Positions 11,249 through 23,940 of a stretch of 64,000 nt of DNA are shown here, piece by piece. How positions within the stretch are numbered: position 1 is the first letter of the stretch; every line of letters starts with the position of its first letter. The stretch comes from Marchantia polymorpha subsp. ruderalis (lineage: Eukaryota > Streptophyta > Marchantiopsida > Marchantiales > Marchantiaceae), in the NCBI GenBank assembly GCA_037833965.1, contig AP031351.1:27912501-27976500 (forward strand). Reading direction: 5' to 3'. Under the pieces are notes generated by a model, which saw only the letters and a list, made by a program, of their open reading frames with translations, searched no databases and was not told the DNA's origin. The position numbers were made by a program, and so were the translations under genes.

Positions 11249-11253
11249 TTTTT
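11249..11253 (+). terminator. Pol III T-run after tRNA-Pro
   Basis: Five consecutive T begin 17 bases after the tRNA 3' end, the usual Pol III termination signal. Confidence 0.6.
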
Positions 11254-12200
11254 GTTGTGTTATGTATCTAGCATGTTAAACATCTTTAATTTACTATATT
11301 TAACTTAAACTATCATTCTATATTTTATTTTTTCTATCATCAAATCCCTCTCTTTTAATTGAAATTACAATCAACTTATCACAAGTGAGTTCAAAATATC
11401 CAATTCTATAAAAAATAAATGATATGTTGATTAAAAATTAAATTGAACTTCATTTACGCATCATTTTCCACATCAGAAACCTTCAAAACAATATTTTGTA
11501 TAAGATAAAGTTATATGTCAAAGATTTTTAGGTTTTTTTCTTTGATCTTTGTTTATTTTTAACATCATTTTTTCATATGACATGAAATGATCACTTCCAT
11601 ATAGATATAATAACAGCTTTTCATTTTGAAAATGGGTCATAAACTCTGTATTAGTTTGTGAATTTTCATGAGAGAAATATGATAATAATAGTTCAGATTG
11701 TGAGATATTCACGGCTATACTGTAAAATTAAATTATACTTTTCAAAATTCTAGATTGAAAACTTGTATCTTTCCATATTAAAGAGCATGATAACAGATGT
11801 AGGTAATACTGACACTTGTAAGAGGGTTTTAATTCTTATCCAGGAGATAAGTGATTTTTAAACTACAATTGTGATATGTATATATCGTGTGTAGTTTAAA
11901 AATTTAACATGTGAAAGTCACAATAATTATTGTAATTATTTTTCCAATATTCACATGTTCTCAATTGTACTTATTCTCAACATAAAAATCTATTTATTTT
12001 TTTCAGAGTAAATAGTATGTAAATCAAATATGTTTTCTGAGTTTTCACTAATTAGATTCTTATCGAACTTTTGTAATTATCTATGTACATACTGATGCAG
12101 TTGGTTTTCTTGATTAAGGAAGTTTTTAATCTAGATCATTCAATTGCCGATGGTACTTTGCATGGAAATATTTAAATTTTTGATATTGGGTTAACATGAA
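11254..12200. other. AT-rich spacer with hairpin at 11854-11903
   Basis: No gene seen. ATTTTTAAACTACA (11854-11867) pairs perfectly with TGTAGTTTAAAAAT (11890-11903) over a 22-nt loop. Confidence 0.5.
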
Positions 12201-13670
12201 AGTCATTGACTAGCTTATAAAGCGAAGGAAAGACACAGTAGAACCCAAATTTCAGGACACAGGCCGTTAGACACTGTAGTATATTCAGCATGAGGAGCTG
12301 AAACTTGTGACAACAACTGTAGTGGAATGATTGATGCTGTGCAAGTCAGTGGCGTAAGATATGGTTTGCAAGGCGACAATAGAGGACATTCTACATGGTT
12401 TTACATGTGCCCAGCCTTGGCTCCAGGTTTTGTGATGTAACCTCCCTGGTTTCTGGGCGACAACAGAGGACACAGAAAATGTCTTTCCCATAACTGCTTG
12501 ACTCCAATTTAGTTTTGTTGTTGTAGGGCGGCAATGGAATTAATTCGACGATTCGGGCGCCACCTGCGAACAAAACATACCCCAGGATTCCATTCAGCAT
12601 ATTGATGGAAGGACGAACCCTTAGCTGTCTTCAGCTTTGTTACTTTGTGTACCCCTTGACGAGCACCTTCCTGCAACAATGCCTTTTGTTCTATTCTGCC
12701 GCTTCTTTTCGTTATCGGGAATTCCCCCTTCCATCATCCACTCTGTGTAAAAGAAAGAAAGTAATTCACCTGCAACTCACATCTTACCATTTCTATCATT
12801 CGCTCTCGTGATGCAGTAGGTGGTCGTCCCACGTCAAGCACAAATGACTCTTACATGCTATTTATGTCATGCAGAGATTCGAATGCATGTCATCTCGTTA
12901 CGGCTGCACTTTTTTTAGGAAAAATTTCAACGACCGAGTAAAAATTGCTGCCAAATGCTCACGAAGGGAATTTTGTGTGGGAAAGAGGGAAAATAACAAA
13001 CCGGTGTGAATTTGACAAACATGCTTTGCAGGGAAAGTAAGGCATGTAGATCATTCTGAAGATCGACAAATGCTTTATGGGAATTTCGCAGTAGTGGAAG
13101 ATGATCTTTGTGACAGGACATCTATCCATGCAGAGAGATTTGTGATGATAGCCATACAGAAAAGAGGAATTAAAGTGGACATCTCATCAGGCAACAGAGT
13201 GGAGAGCAGATAGAGAAAAGACATGTGATGGGAAAAGTTAAAATAAATAATACCTTTATAAAACTCACCGGTATTGTGCAGAAAATACGCTGTGCAGTAT
13301 TTTTTATTGGAGAAATAAGTTCAGTATCCATGAAGAGGAGGCTGCCAGTATCTCCTGCACAACCTCCACTTGTCGTCTTCCTCACCACTACTTCTGATCG
13401 ATATTTAGAGGCCGGAAAGACCGCACTGTCCCGATTAGTAGGCCGGTTGACTCAAGATTAGATTGCTTTTGAGGACTTCGCGTCTCCTCTTTTCCTGCGC
13501 CAGGGCTACATGTCACGCTCTCTGTTGCTTTCCCTGCTTTCTGGAATAAAACGAGAAAGAATTTGAGGAAATCTGCCACTCCCACCTCCTCGGCGATGTC
13601 GGATCGCATTTGACCTTCGAGTGACGATTAACGAGAATGGCCGATGATGATATTTCGTAAATTGCTGCTT
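12200..13670. other. Mixed-composition region, no recognised gene
   Basis: Composition shifts from AT-rich to balanced here, as at the edges of the proven genes. Frames reach only 60-80 codons and match nothing I know. A small direct repeat, GCGACAAYAGAGGACA, occurs at about 12374 and 12458. It could hold exons or UTR of an unrecognised transcript. Confidence 0.4.
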
Positions 13671-15560
13671 AGCTATAATAAGCAGATCCTCGCTGAGAGC
13701 TCCGGCTTAATCATTGGCCTGTGCTCGATCCATGGATTCCATGCATGCCCACGAGACTTCGCGTTGGCTCCACAGTACGGTGGATCGTCAGAGCACCCGC
13801 AAGATCGAATATGCCACTCAAGGTTCGGCATCCACGGCCAGGAACTCTTTGGGGATCTCGAGGGCGCGGGAAGAGCCCTGGCCGGGGCGTCGATCTGGAA
13901 GCGCGGCCAGATCCTGTCCCCGTGGGGAAAGAGCGAGAGAGGGCTAACGCGAAGCTCGAGGCCGACAGACTCGTTTTCTACGCCCGGCAACCGGACACCG
14001 GTACTTGTCAGGTTGTCCAACCTCCGCGCGCGAGCGCCACGGTCCATGATGAGATCCTGCGGAGCATATGATGAGGGGGGCGAATCCGGCAGCGGAAACT
14101 GGATGAGCCCGAGACCGGGGCGGGAAACCAGGCCGGTTCGGCGCGCGAGGGGGGCGGAAACCGGCCGAGCGGGCAGCGCGTTGAGGGGCGTTCAGCTGAA
14201 CCGAGAGGGTTCACAGCGTAACTGCAACGCATGACGGCCTAGCGCGGCCTGGCCTACGGGGGGAAGGCGTTTCTGTCCAAACGACAGACGTGTCATCTAC
14301 GAAGGCGATGCGCGATCTGGTAGTGCGGGAGCTGATCTCCGAGTTGAAACGACAGACGACATGAGGCTCGGCCCGGCTCGGCTCGCCTCCACCGACCATG
14401 GTCGTTACCCTGCCCCTCTCCCTCTCGTGCCTGCCAGCCGGACACACACAGTCAGAGGATTAAGCAGCTTTCGGAGATCCATAACGGAAGCGCCAAAAGG
14501 ACGTCCAACTGTCACGTGGACTTACGGATCCGACAACTCGCCCGGGTCGCCCCCCCACCCCCCTCCTCCCCACTTCCCTCCCCGGCCGTGACGCTTTGCA
14601 GCCCCTGCGCCGCTGCCCCCACCAGCCGCGCCGCGCCGCGCGTGCCGCGAAAGAACACCCGCGTCCCTCCCCGCCCCGCCCCGTTCCGCTCCGTTCCTAC
14701 GCAAGGAGCGCAGGCTGCCCTGCCCGGGGCTGCCCGAGGGTGGCCCGAGGGTGGCGAGGATAAGGGAGGAGGCGAGAGCATGGGCCACTGGCGCATGATT
14801 GAAGAACGCGGAACGGGAAGGTTTGATAAGATTCCACAGCCCACTCGTTTCGGACCATGCGGATTGTTGGCTGTTTTTCGTGTGACGTAGGGGCCCCTGC
14901 GATGGCACCCTCTCGAGCGTGCGAGAGAACTAGACTAGAGGCGGCGTGACTCGTCTCGCTCCGACACTATGCGCGAGGTATATTTGTTCTCTCGTTTCGT
15001 CTCGTCTCGTCCCGTCCCCTTTCTGCTCTGCTCCATGTCCTCGCTCGCTCGCTCGGCCTCTCTGCTGCTTTTGCTGCTGCCGCGGCCGCTGCGTTGGTCT
15101 CAAGAAAACGGCCTTCATTCATGGGGCTCAAGGAATTTTCCTAACCTGCGGATTTTTCTTCTTTTTCGCTTCTAGGACGCGAGCGGCCAGCGGCCACGGG
15201 ACTCGGGATGCATCCGATCGATCTCCTGCTCCTGCTCGGGCTTCGGTCGTCCTTTCGCATCAGACATTCTGCGCACAGCAGGCCACTCGGGCCTCGTTTG
15301 TCTGCGACTCGCCCTCGCGCTGTCTGCAGACGCAGCAGATGATCGTCATCTTACGGAACCAGTACACGCAGAAAAGGAAAAGCCACGAAGACTGCACGAG
15401 CCGAACCGCGATTCATCGCTGCCTTCGCCTTCGCCTTCGCTTCTTGACAAGTCAGCGGGGCTTTTGAAATCCACCGCCTCCGGGAAGGTCTCGGGCTGCT
15501 CTCGTTCCCTGGAGAGCTCGAACTCTCGTCCTGCCGGAATGCTTTAAAATTCGTGCACCG
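13670..15560. other. GC-rich island with CT-rich leader-like tract
   Basis: Strongly GC-rich and CpG-rich, with several long open frames on both strands that reflect composition rather than coding. A G-box (CACGTG, about 14514) precedes repeated TCTCG/CTCG tracts (about 14940-15060). A good 3' splice site, polypyrimidine plus CGCTTCTAG, lies at about 15160-15175. This resembles the 5' regions of the two proven genes, suggesting a promoter and 5' leader of a + strand transcript. I cannot identify a protein downstream, so it may be noncoding or the coding part may be unrecognised. Confidence 0.4.
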
Positions 15561-17678
15561 CGGTAAATCCACTGGTTCATGATTATTCGGTCCAAGAAAA
15601 AGGCGGACGCAGGGTTAGTGCATGCCCTAGATCTGCTTTCGAATCTAGGTTGGTACAGTATAGGATAGTACAATACACCGGTGTACCGTGTGTACAGGCT
15701 GGCAATTCTACCTACCTCGTTGGTTGGGATCATGGTAGAAGACACTCCTACTGTTACACCCTCGAACCTACTACAGTAACCTCGCGGAGGTAACTACAGT
15801 ACACGGCCTCGCAATGCAATGATATTTCTGGAGATGTCCCTACTTTAATTCTACACTACTCAATCACTTGTACTTGCCGAGCCCAGACAGACAGAGAAAC
15901 ATTCATGAATGAATGAGACTATGACAAAGCAAAAGATGGAGGCCTATTTTCTTTTCCCCTTTTGTAAATCGCTTTTCGATGTTTTTTATCTTCATCTGCG
16001 CGACTTACTGCGCTGGCCTTTCCTCTGTTTCCTCCACTGATTGAATGATTTTTGTTGCGAGACGCGAGCCACCGCTATATTATTGTATATTGTATTCGCA
16101 GTCATCTCTCTCCCTCTTCCTCCCTTTAATGATGAAATATGTCAGCTGTATGTTACAACTGGATCTCAAATCAAGCGCCTTTCTTCGGCAAAGAAGGATG
16201 AGGATTGGTGAAATTCACTCGTGAACACCTCAGGCTTGTACTAAGAATGACATGGGGTTATTCTCCCATATCATCTCCATGCGTGTCGACAGAAGGCGAA
16301 GCAGACGTGAACTGAAGAAATACACAAACAAACCATCGATACTCATTTCAAGCTTACTATAAACTGCACCAGTCTCGACAACCGAACGAGTTACTACAGC
16401 AGTTGCGAAGCTAGAAGCAATGTACCTTTCTTCAGGCCATTTAATAAAAAAAATCCATACGTGTTTATACTTTATAAAATATAAACTGGAAAGTTATGAC
16501 AGTTTTGGGAGATTGGATTAGAAGTTAAAATTCAGTTGCGCCTTGCTGTTTTTCTGTTCGCGTATACTTACCCATATCTGAAAACAAGCAGAGACTGTTA
16601 CATGTCGGTGCATGTATCACATCACAACAGAACGAATGTTAATATAATAAAACAGATTTAGCTCAAATGAGAGGTTTTCACTGTAATCCCCATGTTTTTC
16701 CTCTCCCCACAACCATTTGGGAAGCATGTGATATGTCCGAGTAAAAGCATGACCCAGACAAAAGAGTACGGTGTTGAGTATGTCAGTAGTCCAGGAAGCT
16801 TTCTTTAAATATTTGGAAATATGGTGATTTTGAAAACGGATGTGGTGTTCCCCCCTGTTCATTTTTCATTCTCAAAGAGAAATAATTCATATGCATATAT
16901 CTCATAGATTCTTTGGCAAAAAATTTCTGGCTCAACAGATTCACAAACATCGCAAACAACTGTCACGAAAATGGATTATGGGAATTATTTGTAATTAATT
17001 ATTTAATTTTCTATCGCTGTGAATAATACTGATCACGGTGACCTCTACGTGCAAGCAACTCTCTTTGATGAGGAGTAGGAAAATATTCTATATATATCTA
17101 ACTAGATCCTGTATTTTTACTGTTATTGCCGAGTTGAACTATCCCTTCTAATATCTTCTTCATTTCATGGTACCCTCAAATTGTTTCATGTTGTGATATT
17201 TGATATGACACCAAAATTCTGTTCGATACTGGAATTGGTAAGTTTCATGATTTATTCTTCTCACCTCGTTCAGACTCGACACATAAACTTTTCATATACA
17301 TATTCATGAGTGCGTGTTGAAGAATCAAAGTGTGAAGGAATTATCCTTCAGATATGTCAGATCTCTCTTAAGGACGATATATGACAAGTTCAAGCTCTCG
17401 TCATCCGAAGCCTACAGAAAGAAATGGAAGGTTTGAGCCCGCGCCGCACATGGATAGATAGTGTCACATTCCAGATCTAAGGTTCGATCTTCTACGTTAC
17501 AAACTCCAAAAGCAACTACCGAAGTCGGTTGTGGGCGCAAATGGGTTTTGGACATATCATCAAATCAAACATGCATGTACAATGCTCAATAATTAATCGC
17601 GTCACAAGTATGAGTATAAGTATCATGAGTGCAGACGAAGCTGTCTTTCACGCATGACAATGCACTGTTGGTTCCCCA
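15561..17678. other. No recognised gene; possible transcript tail
   Basis: Balanced composition falls back to AT-rich. There is a perfect 12-bp palindrome TACACCGGTGTA at 15674-15685. An 81-codon minus-strand frame (16862-16617) has no recognisable motif. Nothing else is supportable. Confidence 0.4.
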
Positions 17679-17798
17679 ATATCGGCATCATTGACAAACG
17701 TACAAGGTTCTGCACGAGATATTAGCATCATTGACCAATGTTCAAGTATCTGCACGAGATATCGGCGTCACTGACGAACGTTCAAATTTCTGCACGAG
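17679..17798. repeat. Three tandem 40-bp repeats
   Basis: Units at 17679-17718, 17719-17758 and 17759-17798 are exactly 40 bp each. All begin ATAT and share GCxTCAxTGAC, AAxGTxCAA and TTCTGCACGAG or a one-base variant. They differ at a handful of positions each. They lie about 170 bp before the larger tandem array. Confidence 0.85.
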
Positions 17799-17970
17799 AC
17801 GATGAGAATCGATCAGATTCGGACCTTTTTTTCAAAATACTATGGGCATGCATTGTCAGATGGCTCCTGTAGCAGAGTTAGTGACCAGTAGCAAGTGCGT
17901 GTTTTGTCACTTAAGATGAAACGACCATTGCCGTCCAATTATCTCCACTCAGTTTAGTCTCCATAACCTG

Positions 17971-19088
17971 AGGAATTTCGAATCATGTGCTTGACGAACA
18001 TACTTCTTGGCCCGGAAACCCAGCAACCAGCGCTTATGTTTCGATCCAAATGCAAGTCTTATACCTTAATTTAGGTTTGGAAGTCTTTATTCATCTTTTC
18101 TCGAAGATAGTCAATAGATTGTAGTCTTTTTCAATAGATAGTCTTTTTCAATAGATTGGAATTAGAATTGGGAAGGAGAAGGAATTTTGAATCATGTGCT
18201 TGACGAACATACTTCTTGAGCCCGGAAACCCAGCAACCAGCGCTTATGTTTCGATCCAAATGCAAGTCTTCTACCTTAATTTAGGTTTGGAAGTCTTTAT
18301 TCATCTTTTCTCGAAGATAGTCAATAGATTGTAGTCTTTTTCAATAGATAGTCTTTTCCAATAGATTGGAATTAGAATTGGGAAGGAGAAGGAACTTTGA
18401 ATCATGTGCTTGACGAACATAGTTCTTGAGCCCGAAAACCCAGCAACCATCGCTTGTGCTTCGATCCAAATGCATGTCTTATACCATAATTGACCTTTGG
18501 AAGTCTCAAATCATCTTTGCTAGAAGATAGTTAAATATTTTGGAACTAGGATTGGGAAGGAGAAGGAATTTGGAATCATGTGCTTGACAAACATAGTTCT
18601 TCAGCCCGAAAACCTAGCAACCAGCCCTTGTGCTTCGATCCAAATGCATGTTTTTTAACATAATTGACCTTTGGAAGTCTCAATTCATCTTTGCTCGAAG
18701 ATAGTTGAATAGATTGGAATTAGAATTGGTATAGAGAAGGAATTTCGAATCATATGCTTGACGAACATACTTCTTGAGCCCGGAAACCCAGCAACCAGCG
18801 CTTATGTTTCGATCCAAATGCATGTATTTTAACATAATTGACCTTTGGAAGTCTCAATTCATCATTGCTCGGAAATGGTTACATAGATTGGAACTAGAAT
18901 TGGGAAGGAGAAGGAATTTCGAATCTTGTCCTTGACTAACATAGTTCTTGAGCCCGAAAACACATCAACCATTACTTGTGCTTCAATCCAAATGCATGTC
19001 TTTTACCATAATTGAGCTGTGGAAGTCTCAATTCATCTTTGCTAGAAGATAGTTACAAAGATTGGAACTAGAATTGGGAATGAGAAGT
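17971..19088. repeat. Six-unit tandem array (units of about 210 or 174 bp)
   Basis: Unit starts are 17971, 18180, 18390, 18564, 18738 and 18912. All units begin with GGAATTT-GAATCATGTGCTTGAC or a close variant and share CCAGCAACCAGCGCTT and ATCGATCC/TCGATCCAAATGCA segments. Units 1 and 2 are 209-210 bp and carry an extra duplicated piece (TCAATAGATTGTAGTC/TCAATAGATAGTC). Units 3-6 are about 174 bp; unit 3 lacks the extra piece. Units 1 and 2 are nearly identical to each other, so the newest duplication is at the left. Unit lengths are multiples of three but stops recur in each unit, so it is probably a minisatellite-like array. Confidence 0.85.
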
Positions 19089-22059
19089 ATCCAACCAAAA
19101 TAGCAAAGAGTATGGAAACCACCATCACAATATAAGATAAGCCAAAAAGTTAAGGTGCTCTAGTTATCAGTCTAACCACATTGAAAAATATACTTTTTTT
19201 TATTTTAGCAAAATGGTCTACAAACCACAACTAAACTGAAGATGTTATAACCCAATTTGATTCCTCTGCTCATGATTGCATCATCTAGTGACTCGTATAT
19301 ATGATAGCTTGTTAAGCAATACAATATAATACATCATATGATCTAGATGGTAAAACACTCATAAAAGAATAATATAATATGATAGGGTAAGTTTCTTTGT
19401 TTGAGAAAAATATTGAAGTAAGTAATCATAGCTTAATACAACTCTTCAATTTTATATCACTAGTAAAAAATAAATTTGCACAAATTTCCTATACAGAGAT
19501 ATCTTGATAACTAACACAAATTATGTCAAATGTAAAATCTATAAGTGTAATGTTAATAACATTAACACCGTACCAAATAACAAGAAGAATGTATTGTACA
19601 TATTATTATAAAGAAAAAATCAGATTCATGTTATATTTTGTGAGATATGCATCCTTTCATGTCATATAACATCACATTGCTAGAAAAGTTTTAGATAGCT
19701 TAACATTTGAGCCGTAGGTAAACAACAAGTCATATGTAAACCTGATCCATATTTTTTGCACAATGCGGAACTACATGAACATATATAGAAAAGATGATGC
19801 AAATATAACGACACTCTATCAGTGACTTTAGTCTTCAAAAAGTTAGTACAAAATTTGTCTTTTGTAATGAAACGAATGACCAAATCTACCCATAGAAAAG
19901 ATTGAAAAAAAATTTAAATCAATCAATCAATGTCGGTTGATTAATTTTCTAAATGCTATATTGGATAAAGCTTGCAAGTATTTTTCAAATCTTTAGTAAG
20001 AAAGATAGACATTAGTTACTGATTTCAATCACTGATGAAGGATAAAAACCAAAATTTTACACACATGTCATGAGTATTTAAGTCAGATGTGATTCATCAT
20101 AATGATAGTAAAAAATAAAATCGTTCATGTATTCAGTAAATAAAAAATAAAATATCAGTATATATAGAAACTAATTAGCCAAAAAATTATTGCAAAAAAA
20201 ATCTATCAAAATTTCTATTAAAAATAATCATATTCTTGAAATTACTCTTTCTACATATAAAAGAATCGAAACAAAGTTTATCAAGCATAACATGAATGCA
20301 TGTGAAAATAGTTATGAAAAATTAATTAGAAAAATTAGATAAATATATAATTTTTAGTATTATTTTCACATTATATTTTTGCATTTCATATTGTAAATAT
20401 ATCATTGATTTGCAATTTATTTTTTGCAAGAGAGACTTGTATTAATAAATAAATGTCTCTAGATAAAATAATCAAAGCAATTTCAAATTTCATGTATGGA
20501 TTTATCATTTTTTCATGTCATAATTTATTTATGATCTAGTGGATGAGTGTGATGCTATAAAATAAAAAAACTCTCATATATATAATTTACATCATAATTA
20601 TTAAGCAATATAATATAATCATACTTCAATCTATATTTTCATAATATTTGTTTAATCCGCTAAAAAGTAAAACATACAAGTTAACAGTTAGAGTTAACAA
20701 AAATAATTTTATAATAAAAATATAAAAAAAATTTATTATATTTTTTATAATTATTTATATTTTTTATTTTATAAATATTAAGATTTTTAAAAATTCTATT
20801 TGAAATTCAAATTTTTGAAAAAATTGGAAGTATTTAAACATAGTTAAAATTTTATTAATATCCAGATGCAAAATCAACCTTCTAGCTGAAGATTTATTAA
20901 AACGCTGAAGCATAAAATATTATCATATATTTATAGAATAAGAAATATGCGATAGCAAATTTGTTGCAACAAGATCAACAATTGACTATCAAGGTACAAT
21001 TAAACTTATAACTTCGGTAGAACTGATCTTATATCATGTATGATTCTTGTGATGAAAAAAAAATTAACTACACTAAATCAAGTTATTGATTTATAAAGTA
21101 ATCTATACTCATGAAATTAATGAATATTTCTTGTAAAAATATTTTGCTAACAAATTGTATATTGAATGCTCAAGAGTTCTATATGAAAACCTAAGGATAT
21201 ATCCTATATTTCATAAATGTTATACTTAAAGCATAATATATTTTAAGTACTATTATCAGGGCTTTTTTTGTAATCATCAATTTTCTATATATTTTTTGGT
21301 CTAGAAATTCCCCTATTGTATTCTTTCTTAAGATTCAATGCAAGGAAAGAAAGAACTTCTCGGTCTTGGTTCAGCAGAAGACATGGATATATGAAGAAAT
21401 TTTTTTATAGTTGTTTTACTTTTCAGAAAATTCCAAGATCATACATCATGGAAAGAATCTTGTGGTTGGATTTTGGTTGTTAAATTGAATATTTCCTACA
21501 AGATAATAACATTTCAAGCTTAAAAACTGTTATAAAACAACCATGGACATGCAAATCTTGTTTAATAAACTGTAAAGATTTAACATGAATGGATAGGTGA
21601 AGACTCTCATCACGAGATAAAATAATATTTAGCTATAAAAACTCTTGAAATCATTCTATGTTGTCCAAATGATAGGATGTAATCAGAATAATCTCCTCTC
21701 ATGCACTTATCAATTGATCTGATCATAATTTGTGTGCATATATTTCACATTGTGTTTTACACTTCGCAGGGCAAAGAGTGGATGACAAATTGACTTGATG
21801 AGTGAAACCAATCTAATAATCTCACAAAAAATCGGGAATCAATCTAATCAAGGTAGGAGAAGAAAAAAGTAGTTTAAAAAATAATCAAATCAAATGCATC
21901 ATTTGAAACTAACCACTTAAAACCTAGAATTGCAAATTGATAAAAGATGATAATTACATTACATTATCATAAATCGTTCCCTCGTGTTCAACTTAGGTAA
22001 CATTGGAGCTTAACTATTCATTCATAATCTTAAATGAGTACAGCCTCAGATTGTCATTT
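19089..22059. other. AT-rich sequence, no gene seen
   Basis: Extremely AT-rich, low-complexity sequence (lowest around 20680-20800). Frames are short. No retroelement motif, tRNA or structured repeat is supportable. Confidence 0.55.
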
Positions 22060-23940
22060 AAAAAAAAAAAAAACCACTCCAATAAATGGAAGTTCTATGC
22101 TCCTTCAACAACCCCCTATCATCCCTAATCTTCCTCCAAAGTACACCAGTGCTACGGTGACTTAGATACATCTGGCCTAAGCAACTCATCTCCGGACCCT
22201 AAATTCCAACTAGTTGTCTCTCTTACGTCTAATCCTCCACGATCACGTTCTTAGCTACTCAGCTCAAATGCCAAGAAGGGTTTGGGAGAACTCGCAGTGA
22301 AGTAGAAGGGTCATCAAATCCCAGAATTCTTTAAACGTTGGTGGATAAACTTCATTATAAGTCAACGAAAGTAGCTATCAGATCTCGCAAAGATGTAAGA
22401 GCTTTATTCAACAGCATAGTTTAGCACCCGCGAGGACTGTCCATATGCAACAGATGAAACGGTCTGTACTTTTGGGGGCATGTGATCAAAGATCTAAAGC
22501 TAAGAGATAAGGCATATCATACTCCAACGGGAAACGCACAGATAAGGATGGAGAAGTCGAAGAGAGATAGGCCAACTGCGAGGAAGGCAATACTCGAAAA
22601 CTTAGATATTAAGTAAATGGTTGACCCTTTCATCAAGTCGAAGAAAGAATAAATAGAAAGGGCCCAATGGGACCACTCCAGCTATATATAAAACGCAACG
22701 GAGCGAGGTACACCTGAAAATGGTGAAGGATCTAGAGAACTTTAACCGGAGAGCTGCAAGAGTATTGCACTTCTAGTGTCTGGACTTACCATATCACATC
22801 GTTTGCTGATTTGCTGGATTGACCAGAAGTACGTAGATTAATCCGGTTCCACATCACATACCCTAAAATAAAGTCGTAGGAAGGGATCGCCCGCTCTGCT
22901 TGCATAGGTCGCTCTTACGCACCGAAATCTCATGGATAAGTGCGAAGGGTAGGTGGCACTCCAAGATGGAAGAAACACTTCTTAGATTTAAGAATAAATC
23001 CCAAGTTGCAAAGACTTGTAAAACGTAAATTTCTTTCCTCCGATTCCTGAGTGCGAATATTTCTCTTAAGATAATTTAGGGCCGTGATTTTTTCCCAGTC
23101 TAGAATGGGGTTGTGTCCTTACCCAAAGCATTGAGTCCGTACTTTAACATTGACATAATTCTTTACTCTTTTGGAGAGAAGAAAGACCTGTTCTGGGAGT
23201 TCTCATTGTGACATTTTCATACAAGCAATGGTCCAATATGAACGACAAATGTTTACTATGCCGTTTGATCTTTCTGGAAGGGAAGAAGAGAGGCAGCTAG
23301 AGGTTGTGTACAAGCAAGAATCTTAGTGTAGGTTCTAAATTGAGAAGTGAATATTTGTTCAGAGAGCACTAAATCATATGAAGCCTCCATATACGGAAAA
23401 AGTACCAAGTAATACTGAGGAAAAAGACTGGAAAGGCCTCATCAAATTGGGTGGGAATTTTCAAGGCCTGATTTTGGCCTTTGAATCACTACATAGACTA
23501 ATCACATCGAGTTTGCATACTACAGAATAGCCTTCTTAAGGTTTGCAAGTTGTGAACAAGGGCATATATGAGAAGAGTAAGTTGCTATCAAAAGTTTATC
23601 TTGAGAATTTAAATGCGAATACAGATTGTGGACAAAGAGAAGATCAACTACATCATATACAGTATACTCTTTGGCCAACCTCTTAAGATTCGTTTGACCT
23701 CATTAAACACGTCCTATATGTGTGTTGAGAGACGTCAGTTTTGATCAAGGAACATGTTGAGAACATGATATATGTTTTAGCAACCAAGTAGACGCAATAA
23801 ATACACTATCGTTTGATTTAATCTGTGCACAAGTTATATGTGTGCTAAGGATAAGGGAGTTGTAGGTAAGGTTCAGGTTCAATGTAGTTTTTTGTTGTTT
23901 AATATGAGGAGTAGTTTTGAAAGTACACAAAGGATCCTAG
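22060..23940. pseudogene. Balanced-composition block, possibly a decayed gene
   Basis: This block of roughly 1.9 kb is clearly less AT-rich than its surroundings. The + strand has many short open pieces that shift frame and are cut by stops, for example an open stretch around 22890-22990 and another around 23400-23520. That pattern suggests an old coding sequence or an old insertion. I cannot recognise a family and no catalytic motif is visible. Confidence 0.25.

Noticed and set aside
13644..14234. 196-codon + strand open frame
   Set aside because: It lies in a very GC-rich stretch where all six frames are long, has no domain, and has no conserved-looking core. Composition explains it.
14946..15467. 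173-codon + frame across the CT-rich tract
   Set aside because: It reads Cys/Ser/Arg-rich translation of TCTCG-type repeats and crosses a good 3' splice site; more likely leader sequence.
17971..19088. CRISPR-like array
   Set aside because: Units are 174-210 bp with no spacer/repeat alternation, and the genome is a plant's.
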